A stretch of DNA of 64,000 nt from Peribacillus sp. FSL P2-0133 (lineage in GTDB: Bacteria > Bacillota > Bacilli > Bacillales > DSM-1321), in the NCBI RefSeq assembly GCF_037975445.1, contig NZ_CP150254.1, positions 804,001 through 868,000 on the forward strand, in the 5' to 3' direction. The translations under genes were made by a program, and so were the position numbers. The notes beneath the pieces are model-generated. The model saw only the letters and a list, made by a program, of their open reading frames with translations. It did not search any database and was not told where the DNA came from. Positions 13,197 to 21,169 of the stretch are shown here, in pieces (the stretch's first letter is position 1; the number at the start of each line of letters is the position of its first letter).

Positions 13197-13273
13197 GGCG
13201 GTTGTGGCGAAGTGGTTAACGCACCTGATTGTGGTTCAGGCATTCGTGGGTTCGATTCCCATCAGTCGCCCCA
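13197..13273 (+). tRNA. tRNA-His (GTG)
   Basis: Anticodon GTG in TTGTGGT. The extra 5' G at 13197 faces the discriminator C, the usual identity element of tRNA-His. CCA is encoded. Confidence 0.96.
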
Positions 13274-13310
13274 TTTTTCAATAAATGTGATATAATGAAT
13301 ACAACGTTAA

Positions 13311-13385
13311 TGGGCTATAGCCAAGCGGTAAGGCAACGGATTTTGATTCCGTCATGCGAAGGTTCGATCCCTTCTAGCCCAGCCA
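13311..13385 (+). tRNA. tRNA-Gln (TTG)
   Basis: Anticodon TTG in TTTTGAT, acceptor TGGGCTA/TAGCCCA, encoded CCA. Confidence 0.96.
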
Positions 13386-13388
13386 TAT

Positions 13389-13463
13389 GCGAAAGTAGTT
13401 CAGTGGTAGAATACAACCTTGCCAAGGTTGGGGTCGCGGGTTCGAATCCCGTCTTTCGCTCCA
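13389..13463 (+). tRNA. tRNA-Gly (GCC)
   Basis: Anticodon GCC in TTGCCAA, acceptor GCGAAAG/CTTTCGC, encoded CCA. Confidence 0.96.
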
Positions 13464-13471
13464 AAAACGTT

Positions 13472-13545
13472 GGCGGCATAGCCAAGCGGTAAGGCAGAGG
13501 TCTGCAAAACCTTTACCACCGGTTCGATTCCGGTTGCCGCCTCCA
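13472..13545 (+). tRNA. tRNA-Cys (GCA)
   Basis: Anticodon GCA in CTGCAAA, acceptor GGCGGCA/TGCCGCC, encoded CCA. Confidence 0.96.
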
Positions 13546-13553
13546 ACATACAT

Positions 13554-13634
13554 GCCGGTGTGGCGGAATTGGCAGACGCGCACGACTCAAAATCGTGTTC
13601 CTCTGGAGTGCCGGTTCGACCCCGGCCACCGGTA
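13554..13634 (+). tRNA. tRNA-Leu (CAA), integration target
   Basis: Class II tRNA, anticodon CAA in CTCAAAA, acceptor GCCGGTG/CACCGGT, discriminator A. It is followed by TCA instead of CCA. Its 3' half (from the anticodon stem on) is repeated at 15587 and 16688, so it has served as an attachment site for integrating elements. The non-CCA tail is what would be expected if the present 3' end was supplied by an incoming element. Confidence 0.95.
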
Positions 13635-13636
13635 TC
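13579..13636 (+). repeat. att site within tRNA-Leu (copy 1, attL-like)
   Basis: 58-bp segment from the anticodon stem to just past the tRNA end, identical to 15587-15644 and matching 16688-16745 with one mismatch (aligned from 13580). This is the chromosomal tRNA copy. Confidence 0.9.
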
Positions 13637-13665
13637 ATATACGTTAATATAAACGTCGATTTGAT

Positions 13666-13700
13666 GGCAATCTACCCGCAATGGTAGGTCGCCGTTTTTT
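13666..13700 (+). terminator. Terminator after the tRNA cluster
   Basis: GGCAATCTACC (13666-13676) pairs with GGTAGGTCGCC (13683-13693) with one mismatch, followed by a T-run. It closes the rrn-trn transcription unit. Confidence 0.85.
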
Positions 13701-13781
13701 CGTTGTATGCGCACGATTTTGTAGGTAAAAGTCGTACGCGGCGAATCGTACGCGCTGTATCGGGTAATTAACCGTACTAGA

Positions 13782-13994
13782 GTGGCGAAAATTGGCAAGG
13801 GAAAGAGTAATAACGATTTAGCAACGGAAGATATTTCGAAGCTGCGTGGGAGCATGCGGTCAGATTTCCTTGACTTCGACGACGCACTGGCGTTGTTTTT
13901 GAAGGATGGGGAAATAAGGAATATCCGTGAACATACGATAAAATACTACCGGAATGAGCTTTCGTCATTTCGACGCATTACCCGATTTTATTAG
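13782..13994 (+). pseudogene. Truncated tyrosine integrase (N-terminal domain only)
   Basis: Encodes 70 residues resembling the N-terminal SAM-like arm-binding domain of phage/ICE tyrosine recombinases: the block FDDALALFLKDGEIRNIREH, then TIKYYRNELSSFRR. The frame ends right afterwards and the catalytic Arg-His-Arg-Tyr domain is missing. It lies just inside the left att copy, where tRNA-inserted elements usually carry their integrase. It is therefore read as the dead integrase of the first remnant. The N-terminus is basic and lysine-rich; no strong ribosome binding site is evident. Confidence 0.65.
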
Positions 13995-14088
13995 ACATAG
14001 CAAAGGCGGTCAATAATTGTTACCGAGAGTATTAAAAGGATAAGATACGGGATCATTCCGAAGTATTCCGAATACAGGGCGTATACCA

Positions 14089-14160
14089 GGGCTGAGCGTC
14101 CGTTTCACCTGTACGGTGCTCCTCGTGGGCATAGGCGCCTGAAACTCCGGGGCTCAGCTT
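14089..14160 (+). ncRNA. Candidate structured RNA inside the element remnant
   Basis: Three nested helices are formed by perfect or wobble pairing: 14091-14097 with 14152-14158 (7 bp), 14102-14107 with 14140-14145 (6 bp), and 14115-14119 with 14135-14139 (5 bp). The surrounding 14000-14300 stretch has no credible gene. It does not match a riboswitch or terminator known to me and has no T-run. Whether it is transcribed is unknown; a chance fold cannot be excluded. Confidence 0.4.
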
Positions 14161-14613
14161 ACCGTTTATGCAGTGTCCTATACACGGAATGGCCGACAGC
14201 ATTATGCAGTATAGCGGGGTACATCGCCCTTATTAGCGTAGTATAAATCGCGTTAAATCAACGATGTTTACATAAGTGTATATTCGATAATAATCCGTTG
14301 TGCACAAACGTTGTTATGACGCGGTTTGTGTTGCATATCGACTGCCTCAAATGTCTATTATGTTAATAGAATTGCGTGCTTCATACAACGAAATGAATAA
14401 AATAATAAAGCAATTCGTGTGCCAACGAAGACATATGCGTGTGTATCGGGAGGGGCAGCCGGGGTATGACCGATTTACCCCAAGGCAGGGGGCGAATATC
14501 TCTAAATCTGCTGAATTATAAATCCGCGAATCAAATTTTCACTTTGGGGGTCAGCGGAAATAGCCCCTATTGTTTATATTAATATAATACTCGATGGGCT
14601 CGATTTTTAATGA

Positions 14614-15156
14614 CTATTCAAAGTTTGCTTTAACAAATTGAGCTTCTTCTTCAGGAGTAAGAGTTCCAGTAGCTTTACCGACATTTCCATTTTGTTCTCC
14701 CCAAAGGTAATTGTGATCTTCCACTATATTGTCGAAGTTTCCTTCTTTCCAGTTTCCTACGATTCTTAGCAATTCACTTTTATAGTCGATAACTTCGCTA
14801 TCATTAATGAATTCATAGACTGCATTGATGTTTTCAGAATTCATTTCAAGGTTGTACCATTTTTCTTCAGAAACTACTTTTTGATGAGTCATACTGTGCA
14901 TTGTTTTCATAACGTCTTCTCTTTTTGAAGATGGGCCAAGACCTAGTTCATATAGAATTTTTTCATTTTTTATAGTTTCTACTTCCGTATCTTCTTCTTC
15001 AGTTGTCTCGTATTCCACTTCCGTTGTCTCCAAAACAGGAGTCGTATCTTCTTGCTTTGCTTCAAAATTTTTAGCGTTCTGATTGATTGTTATTATTACT
15101 GAAATAGCTGCTGCAGCTACTATAAGTCCAACCATTGACCATCTAAATTTATTCAT
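14614..15156 (-). CDS. Membrane-anchored protein of unknown function (DUF6241-like)
   Basis: 180 residues. An N-terminal membrane anchor (about residues 8-25) is followed by a Thr/Glu-rich acidic linker (about 35-62, many TTE/EEDTE steps) and a compact C-terminal domain with MHSMTHQKV near 105 and DHNYLWGEQNG near 146. The layout suggests an extracytoplasmic domain tethered to the membrane. The C-terminal features recall the DUF6241 family of Bacillus, but this is from memory only. A GGAGGAACTT-type ribosome binding site precedes the ATG. It is the best-preserved gene of the first tRNA-Leu element remnant and may be cargo. Function unknown. Confidence 0.7.
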   Translation of the reverse strand: MNKFRWSMVGLIVAAAAISVIITINQNAKNFEAKQEDTTPVLETTEVEYETTEEEDTEVETIKNEKILYELGLGPSSKREDVMKTMHSMTHQKVVSEEKWYNLEMNSENINAVYEFINDSEVIDYKSELLRIVGNWKEGNFDNIVEDHNYLWGEQNGNVGKATGTLTPEEEAQFVKANFE

Positions 15157-15378
15157 TATAAGTTCCTCCGAGTCATAGTTCTATTATTCACTCATTTCAG
15201 TTACATCCTTTTATGGATAAGCTAACCATTATGATAATAACATAAAATATTAACAAATAATCTTAAACTATTAAGTAACCATATGGATATAAAATTTTTT
15301 ATTGGAAACCAATACAGAGTATCCTGAGACTACTGTTGACTATATGAACGGGCGCATTGGCGATACGTCCGTGTAAGT

Positions 15379-15403
15379 CCAAAAAGCGACCGCAATTGGT
15401 CGC
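15379..15403 (-). terminator. Minus-strand hairpin terminator
   Basis: GCGACC-AATTGC-GGTCGC followed by TTTTT on the minus strand. The upstream minus-strand frame (15404-15590) runs through the hairpin and shows no recognisable protein, so the transcript it ends is unclear. Otherwise 15157-15586 holds nothing I can identify. Confidence 0.6.
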
Positions 15404-15586
15404 CTTTCTTCTATTATATAATGCGCCATCATACTACGACACTCGTTTGCATATTTCGACATTTCCGGGTATACTATCGTTAATCTGATACGGTCGTACG
15501 CGACGGTGGAATCCGTCTGATTTGCTGAACAATCTAACGCCAATGGTGACGGCGTTTTAACGGATATATTTAACGTGGATACTTTC

Positions 15587-15644
15587 CGCACGACTCAAAA
15601 TCGTGTTCCTCTGGAGTGCCGGTTCGACCCCGGCCACCGGTATC
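15587..15644 (+). repeat. att copy 2 (3' half of tRNA-Leu)
   Basis: Identical over 58 bp to 13579-13636. It carries the anticodon stem 3' part, variable arm, T-arm and acceptor 3' strand, but no 5' half, so it is not a tRNA gene. It separates the first remnant (about 13.64-15.64 kb) from the second. Confidence 0.92.
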
Positions 15645-15661
15645 TTAGAACGACGATATAA

Positions 15662-15694
15662 AGCGGTTTTCCTTAATTGGAAAGCCGTTTTTTC
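15662..15694 (+). terminator. Terminator just past att copy 2
   Basis: CGGTTTTCC and GGAAAGCCG arms with the loop TTAATT, followed by a T-run. It occupies the same place relative to the att copy as the terminator after the real tRNA-Leu. Confidence 0.8.
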
Positions 15695-16004
15695 GTGTCT
15701 TCACGGATTTTTAGTCGTGCGTTTTTATTTAGGCTATGTTAAATCAGAATGTTTTGATTTTCGACCTAGAAAAAACGCCCACTGAAAGGGCGGTTGTTTG
15801 AACTAACGTTACCTGTTAGCGGAACAAAGCTGCCGATTGATCTCCGTGGCGACCTCGCGGTGAAGTTTATTCGATAAGAATCTAGCGACTCTCCCATTGC
15901 TTTAAAATGATAATTATTTCCTAGAAATTTATTAATAAAAAAGCCGCGACAACTTCATGTACAACTGAATAATTTAATTTATGACATCAAAAGGAGGTGG
16001 TTGT

Positions 16005-16217
16005 ATGAGTAATAAGCGTCCAGATGTAGTCATTATAGTAAGAGATGAAGATAACTTTGAGAATATTGCTAAAATTGAAATAATCGGAAGCGCATCCCCG
16101 TGTAGAAAGTTCCTACGGGTAGGTGCTCCTATAAGTGATGTTGTATTATGTATGGTTAGGAATGGGTTTGTAAACGCTCAGGCTGAAAATGCTGTTATAT
16201 TTTTCCGACCTAGGTAA
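16005..16217 (+). CDS. Small protein of unknown function, element cargo
   Basis: 70 residues, MSNKRPDVVIIVRDEDN start, preceded by a near-perfect AAAGGAGGTGG ribosome binding site, which is the main reason to call it a gene. A frame from 15981 exists but starts before this site. It is predicted soluble with alternating hydrophobic stretches and two cysteines (about residues 37 and 54). It lies in the second tRNA-Leu remnant between att copies 2 and 3. I recognise no family. Confidence 0.6.
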   Translation: MSNKRPDVVIIVRDEDNFENIAKIEIIGSASPCRKFLRVGAPISDVVLCMVRNGFVNAQAENAVIFFRPR

Positions 16218-16315
16218 TGTCTGACTTCGACTTGATGTTACCCTTTTCAGGTAGACTGTAAAAAAAGTGGACAAGGCATGATGTTCATAATAGTCGACTT
16301 GGAAGGGAGTTTTTT

Positions 16316-16477
16316 ATGGCTGTGTTAAATGTTAATGTTGATTTTTTTATAATAATAGGAGAAACCCAAGAGGTATATGGGCTTCCCTTATACTTATTTG
16401 ATATTTTTAATAATGCAGAACAAACAAAAGAAAAAGACGCTTCCCACGCGGGCGGCGTCTTATTATTGTATTTCTAA
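16316..16477 (+). CDS. 53-residue hydrophobic small protein, unknown
   Basis: MAVLNVNVDFFIIIGETQEV start, preceded by GGAAGGGAG at a suitable distance. The C-terminal coding part overlaps a hairpin (AAAGACGC ... GCGTCTT) with T-rich sequence after it, so the gene ends in its own terminator. It sits in the second remnant 98 bases after the 16005 gene and may be co-transcribed with it. No family recognised. Confidence 0.5.
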   Translation: MAVLNVNVDFFIIIGETQEVYGLPLYLFDIFNNAEQTKEKDASHAGGVLLLYF

Positions 16478-16687
16478 ATACTAGTGTTCGGGAGGGGGAT
16501 ATTCTATCATTTCCAATATCCGTCCATTCTAAGCTACATAGGAAAACAATAACTTACAAACGTTCAAGCGGTGAACACGTTGAAAATGAATCTTACGAAT
16601 ACAACCGAATAGTGAGACGTCATTCAAGCTTTATATTGTCGATATATCAATGGATAAGGGTTCGTTTTCATTTCGAAATTGCCCGAA

Positions 16688-16745
16688 GCACGACTCAAAA
16701 TCGTGTTCCTCTGGAGTGCGGGTTCGACCCCGGCCACCGGTATCA
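16688..16745 (+). repeat. att copy 3 (3' half of tRNA-Leu, one mismatch)
   Basis: Matches 13580-13637 at 57 of 58 positions; the C to G change at 16720 would break a T-stem pair. It also keeps the TATCAT tail found after the real tRNA. It marks the right end of the second remnant. Confidence 0.9.
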
Positions 16746-16769
16746 TCAATAGCGAAGAATCGCTATTAC

Positions 16770-16806
16770 AAAAAGCATCACACTTAATTGTGTGAAGCTT
16801 TTTTCG
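16770..16806 (+). terminator. Terminator just past att copy 3
   Basis: AAAAGC-A-TCACAC and GTGTGA-AGCTTTT arms with the loop TTAATT, followed by T. A separate small hairpin (AATAGCG/CGCTATT) lies at 16748-16767. The rest of 16807-17061 holds nothing recognisable. Confidence 0.75.
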
Positions 16807-17061
16807 TTTATGACGCACTACAACATATGTACAAAATGTGCGGGATATTGTGCATTGATTTTTCATCACTCAAGAATGAAGGCGATACATGAATTTATGT
16901 GCCACAGATATTGCGGGGAGTCATGAGAAATATTATCCATTAAATAATTATTTTATCAGCAATAGTATAGAGTACGTTTGTTCTTACGATTAATAATAAA
17001 ACGAATGGATCAAAGAGTATTAACTCTACCATTCGTTCCGTTAACAGATTGGTCAATGATT

Positions 17062-17352
17062 TTAGATTTCAATATTCATAGCACTTAGCTCTGCTTCCGT
17101 ATAGCCAGAAGAGGATAGTGCGATTTCAATTTCTTCAGCAGCCTTATAATCAAATAATTTAAATTTAGACATTAAAGCGAAAGCATTTTGATTTTCAATT
17201 GCCAAGGCAACAGCTTCCACGTCTTGCAATAACTTCAGGTCTTCAATGTAGAATTGAGCGGTTCTCATTGCTAGATACTCATTCATTGTAGTCGAACTAT
17301 AGAAAAGACTTGTTAAAGTGGCGATTGCGTTAGGAACGAAAATCTTATTCAT
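17062..17352 (-). CDS. Small helical protein of unknown function
   Basis: 96 residues, predicted soluble and largely helical, Ala/Glu-rich in the second half (EIEIALSSSGYTEAELSAMN). The ATG follows GGAGGGG with a five-base spacer, a strong start. It stands alone downstream of the last tRNA-Leu att copy, so it may be residual element cargo. No family recognised. Confidence 0.6.
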   Translation of the reverse strand: MNKIFVPNAIATLTSLFYSSTTMNEYLAMRTAQFYIEDLKLLQDVEAVALAIENQNAFALMSKFKLFDYKAAEEIEIALSSSGYTEAELSAMNIEI

Positions 17353-17609
17353 AATTACCCCTCCACTATTCTCAATATTCTGTCATTAAGTCACTTCTAG
17401 TATGAGTCACGATAAAAGTGTTGTCAATCTTTATCTTTTGTGCATTTTAACTCACCAGTTGAAAGTAGATATGTATATAACAGGCGACTTTTCCAAAGGC
17501 AAAAGTGATTGCCCGAAGTACGCGAAAGAATGAATGTTGCTGAGTTTACGAAACGAACCAAATTACATGGGACATGTTGATTCAAGCTCGATTGCTAGGT
17601 CTCGGAATC

Positions 17610-17638
17610 GATCATAACAAGATGGATAGAAGAGATAC
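17610..17638 (+). repeat. 29-bp direct repeat, copy 1
   Basis: Matches 19770-19798 at 27 of 29 positions. The partner copy is the 3' end of the small gene that follows the minimal integrase; here the homology fades quickly into degenerate sequence, so this looks like a decayed fragment of a related gene. Confidence 0.7.
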
Positions 17639-17900
17639 ATATTATTTACTTCATTCCATTTACTTTATTCAACAAATGGGCCGATTTTACCTGCTTAAAA
17701 AAAGAAAGCTCATAATCGAGTTGTCTTATTTATTTAAGTTGTATCTGGTTGAGCATCCAGTAAATAGCTGCAAAAAAAAGCCAGTGTCACAAGTGGCACG
17801 ATTAGGCCAAATTTTTTTGGATTTTTTATAAATTCTTTCATTGATGAGATCCTTTATGTGTTTGAATATTTCAAAGGGCTAATGAAACAACAGATCCGTA

Positions 17901-18104
17901 TTAACTGTAAAGAAGGCGGGCTTCCACATTACGCAGCTCTCCAGATGAAACACAATCAGCCACAATTATTTGCAATGTTCTAGTAGCTGTCATTCGTTTG
18001 TCTGGATGCTTCATTTGTAGATGCTGTTGTATCGCTCGGAAAAGTTCATTATTTTCTGGACGGTTGGAGTTATAGATTTCTTGTAAACTTTTCGATTTTC
18101 CCAT
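17901..18104 (-). CDS. Hypothetical small basic protein
   Basis: 67 residues, MGKSKSLQEIYNSN start, helical, with a basic middle part (HLQMKHPDKRMTATRTL). The ribosome binding site (AGTAGGAAA) is moderate. It has no recognised family and no same-strand neighbour. It could be a DNA-binding or accessory protein of the mobile region, but nothing in the sequence proves that. Confidence 0.45.
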   Translation of the reverse strand: MGKSKSLQEIYNSNRPENNELFRAIQQHLQMKHPDKRMTATRTLQIIVADCVSSGELRNVEARLLYS

Positions 18105-18591
18105 GGCTTTTCCTACTTTCCATCAATTGTGAAATACATATGAAAGTTTAATAATATTCATATGGTCTATATTTCCGTCTAAGGACGTATAATTCCTTCT
18201 TTTTTCAATTAAATCTTCTTTAAAGAACAGTGAAGTTGCTCCTGATTTTTTACAAGGCGTTAGCTTAGCTGTCTTACTGCTTTACCGTTGTCGCATATGT
18301 AGTTGTTTTCTTTGTCTTTAACACGACGAAAATAATTCAGAGCCTGTGTCTTTAGATAAGACAGGAGGGAAGTATGATAAGTCCTTACAAAGGAGAATTA
18401 AAATCAGTAAATAATAGATGAAGCAGCATTTGAAAATTTCTATAAAACGAAGAAAGTAGCGCCTTTAACCTTCCTTTCTATTTATTATCCGCTACGTATT
18501 TTTTAAATAATATCGATGAAATATGGTAATAAATAATAAAACCACTATTTAAGACACTTCAAATAACAAATTTTCTAAGGGGCGGCAAATT
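18105..18591. other. Intergenic region before glsA
   Basis: AT-rich. A GTAGCG...CGCTAC inverted pair at about 18457-18496 is followed by a T-rich run and may be a weak terminator. A 15-codon open frame after AGGAGGG near 18374 is too short to call. No other feature seen. Confidence 0.4.
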
Positions 18592-19542
18592 GTGAACAAT
18601 ATGGGATGTCAATGCAGGTCCAATGACGAGTTACAGCAACTGGTCGATCAGGCAAAAGAATATACAAATTTGGGAACGGTGGCAGACTATATACCTGCTC
18701 TTGAAAAGGCAAATCCTAGGGATTTATCAGTTGCTATTTACTATCCTGACGGAACAGGATATTGTGCGGGGGATGTAAGTGGGAAAATGACCCTGCAAAG
18801 CATATCGAAAGTTTTGACACTTGCTCTTGTATTAATGGAAAAAGGGGAGGAATATGTCTTTTCCTATGTAGGTAAAGAACCTACTGGTGACCCTTTTAAT
18901 TCGATTGCCAAGTTAGAGACAAACAAGCCATCCAAGCCGTTAAACCCGATGATCAATGCAGGAGCATTGACTGTGACCCACATGATTGCAGGTGACAGTG
19001 TGAATGAACGATTCAAGCGTATTTTAGATTTTATCCGGGAAATGACACAAAATCCCACTATTGGTTTTAATGAAGATGTTGCCCGGTCAGAATACAATAC
19101 AGCAGACTTAAATAGGTCGTTAAGCTATTTTTTAAAGCAGCATAATGTAATAAATGAGGATGTGGAGGACTTAATCGAATTGTACTCGAAGCAGTGTGCT
19201 ATTGAAATGGACAGCCAGGATTTGGCGAGGATAGGCTGTGTGCTGGCCATGAATGGGAAAGATTTGTTGACGGGAAAGCAAATCATCCCCGGGGACATTG
19301 CCCGTATTTGCAAGACATTCATGGTTACCTGCGGCATGTATAACGCATCAGGTGAATTTGCCATCAATGTTGGCATACCGGCTAAAAGCGGTGTTTCAGG
19401 GGGAATCATGGGGGCCGTCCCCGGAAAATGTGGGATTGGAATTTATGGTGCAGCGCTGGATGAGAAGGGGAACAGCGTTGCCGGGATAAAAATCTTGGAA
19501 ATGATGGCGAAAAAGTATTCTCTAAGTATGTTTAATTTTTAA
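18592..19542 (+). CDS. glsA: Glutaminase (serine beta-lactamase-like fold)
   Basis: Hydrolyses glutamine to glutamate and ammonia. The 316-residue protein carries the family catalytic Ser70-x-x-Lys73 pair in LQSISKV, the KPLNPMINAGAL block, and the C-terminal AKSGVSGGIMG and GIGIYGAALDEKGNS motifs. The GTG at 18592 follows AAGGGG at nine bases; the ATG at 18601 is the alternative. B. subtilis has two such enzymes (GlsA/YbgJ and YlaM); which one this matches cannot be decided here. It stands alone, sandwiched between mobile-element remains. Confidence 0.93.
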   Translation: MNNMGCQCRSNDELQQLVDQAKEYTNLGTVADYIPALEKANPRDLSVAIYYPDGTGYCAGDVSGKMTLQSISKVLTLALVLMEKGEEYVFSYVGKEPTGDPFNSIAKLETNKPSKPLNPMINAGALTVTHMIAGDSVNERFKRILDFIREMTQNPTIGFNEDVARSEYNTADLNRSLSYFLKQHNVINEDVEDLIELYSKQCAIEMDSQDLARIGCVLAMNGKDLLTGKQIIPGDIARICKTFMVTCGMYNASGEFAINVGIPAKSGVSGGIMGAVPGKCGIGIYGAALDEKGNSVAGIKILEMMAKKYSLSMFNF

Positions 19543-19769
19543 ACATTGACACCATTAGCGATGAGTTATTTTTAATTCGGATGTTGTCTGGCTAATGAGA
19601 GTCAGAGAAGAGAGAGAATGAAGCTTGTAATAAGAGCTTTTTCGTTATGTTTGGTGTGATCTTACAGGAAAAGGCTTAAATGAGGTTCAGTCTATAGCCT
19701 TAAAGAAACAAATCACTCACTTTCACGGCAAAAAAAGGACCTCTGCACATATGGCAAGGGTCTTAAGGT

Positions 19770-19798
19770 GATCATAACAAGTTGGATAGGAGAGATAC
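19770..19798 (+). repeat. 29-bp direct repeat, copy 2
   Basis: Overlaps the 3' end and stop of the 19772-19966 gene; see 17610-17638. Together the two copies flank a 2.1-kb stretch containing the 17901 gene and glsA. Confidence 0.7.
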
Positions 19799-19966
19799 TT
19801 TTTTATATAATGCATGTACCTCTTTATTCCGATGTTCCCCGATGTCATTTCTAATGTGGCCTTCCATATCGGTCATTAAATCAGCTAATTTCAATGCCTT
19901 TTGCCTATCGGAAATATTGCTTCGAATGATATATTCATATTTTGCATTGTATTCAGTCAGTGACAT
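19772..19966 (-). CDS. Small protein translationally coupled to the integrase
   Basis: 64 residues, start MSLTEYNAKYEYIIRSN, predicted helical with charged and hydrophobic heptads. Its ATG lies inside the last codons of the upstream integrase gene (10-base overlap) and uses GGGAGG within that gene. The two proteins are therefore almost certainly made together. No family recognised; an accessory role for the recombinase is an inference from coupling only. Confidence 0.7.
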   Translation of the reverse strand: MSLTEYNAKYEYIIRSNISDRQKALKLADLMTDMEGHIRNDIGEHRNKEVHALYKKVSLLSNLL

Positions 19967-20529
19967 TTCTTCCGTCCTCCCATAATATCATTTAAGCTGT
20001 CCTCTGTTCCTTCATCAGCAATCCCTATGTACTTTAGTGTAATTCCAGGATGTGAATGATTAAGGAGCATTTGTAACTCAGCAAGGTCCTTACTTCGTTT
20101 ATAGTGCCAGTACCCGAACGTTTTCCGCATGGTATGGGTACCGACGCCCTCGATGTCCACCATGTCCGCTGCTTTATTAAGCTGTCTATAGGCTTGTATC
20201 TTGCTAATTGGCTTATCGCCCTTGCGTGAGGGGAATAGCCATTCACTATCGATGGTGGCTATATAGGCTGCCAATTCATTACATACATTATTAAGCTGTA
20301 TTATTCTTGGCTTTTTTGTTTTGCCTTCCTTGATGATGACCTCCATCTTACCTTTAATGTCCTTTATCTTCAGCGATAATAAATCAGACACACGCAAGCC
20401 GGTATTGATGCCTAACAAGAACAATATGTAGTCTCTCTCGCTGCAATGTCTCTTCAGTGACCATTTCATATCATCTAATTTTTCCAATGATCTGATTGGT
20501 TGAACGTCAATTAAATGTTCTTTTGGCAA
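19957..20529 (-). CDS. Minimal tyrosine recombinase (YoeC-like)
   Basis: Site-specific recombinase consisting of a catalytic domain only, 190 residues, like B. subtilis YoeC. Catalytic elements are visible: Arg in GLRVSDLL, Lys in EGKTKKPR, His-x-x-Arg in THTMRKTFGY, His in LLNHSHPG, and the nucleophile Tyr in TLKYIGI. The usual N-terminal core-binding domain is absent. It overlaps the downstream 64-residue gene. No att repeats flanking it could be identified apart from the 29-bp repeats, so it may be a domesticated rather than element-borne enzyme. Confidence 0.88.
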   Translation of the reverse strand: MPKEHLIDVQPIRSLEKLDDMKWSLKRHCSERDYILFLLGINTGLRVSDLLSLKIKDIKGKMEVIIKEGKTKKPRIIQLNNVCNELAAYIATIDSEWLFPSRKGDKPISKIQAYRQLNKAADMVDIEGVGTHTMRKTFGYWHYKRSKDLAELQMLLNHSHPGITLKYIGIADEGTEDSLNDIMGGRKKCH

Positions 20530-20869
20530 ATGAGATCACCCTTATTTCACGCTAATGGAATCAGTGTTTTGAATGTATACTTTTTTATTAATTTAAGAGT
20601 AACACTTGAAAAGGATGGAAGTCAATGTGAGGTGTATCTGATATTTTTGGGACTGTCCACTTTTAAGGGTTCGGAGTATTTTAGTTGTTTATTCGTATTA
20701 AGGTTGAATAAGGGCATTAAAAACTTCTAGAACTTGATATAATGAATCTATAGGAATATTTTTCTAAAGTGATGTTTTGATGGATATTTAAAAGATGAAT
20801 TAATTCATTCTGAATTTATTATGCTTTAACAAGATTGGGGAAACCACCAAGAAGAGAGGTTTAGTTATA

Positions 20870-21169
20870 TTGAAAAAGTTACTGCCTTTAATGTCAAGGT
20901 TGTTTACTATGGCAATTATGGTTGCGGTTTTTTACTGTATGTTCATGTTCGCAGATTTGGAGAATGAAAAGACAGACAGCGGGCGTCATAACGAGCGATC
21001 AGTTAATTTTGAAGAGATGAGCGATCAAGAAGAGAAGCCAGCAGGTTCTTTGGTGAACTATTGTAAAGATAGCGCTAATGAGAGTCGCACCTCCAGTTGG
21101 TTCGGTATTGAAGAAAACGTTATGGAACCTAGCGAATATACGGTTGAATGCATTGAACACTTGGAATAG
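20870..21169 (+). CDS. Small membrane-anchored protein, possibly the stump of a longer gene
   Basis: 99 residues from a TTG start (RBS GAGAGG, 10 bases). One transmembrane segment (about residues 10-27) is followed by an acidic, polar tail. No family recognised. A protein-like sequence continues downstream in another frame, so the 3' end may be frameshifted. The preceding 20530-20869 stretch contains only promoter-like AT-rich sequence. Confidence 0.4.
   Translation: MKKLLPLMSRLFTMAIMVAVFYCMFMFADLENEKTDSGRHNERSVNFEEMSDQEEKPAGSLVNYCKDSANESRTSSWFGIEENVMEPSEYTVECIEHLE

Noticed and set aside
14300..14521. 73-codon plus-strand frame in the first element remnant
   Set aside because: No ribosome binding site, weak resemblance to mobilisation proteins only by eye.
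15340..15591. 83-codon minus-strand frame ending past a terminator hairpin
   Set aside because: It begins inside att copy 2 and reads through its own apparent terminator; not credible as a protein.
13554..16745. Att copies 2 and 3 as extra tRNA-Leu genes
   Set aside because: Both lack the 5' half (acceptor 5' strand and D-arm), so they cannot fold into tRNA.
17574..17831. 85-codon plus-strand frame over the first 29-bp repeat
   Set aside because: No ribosome binding site; the repeat belongs to a gene on the other strand.
20515..20730. 71-codon frame antisense to the recombinase start
   Set aside because: No ribosome binding site, low-complexity hydrophobic sequence.
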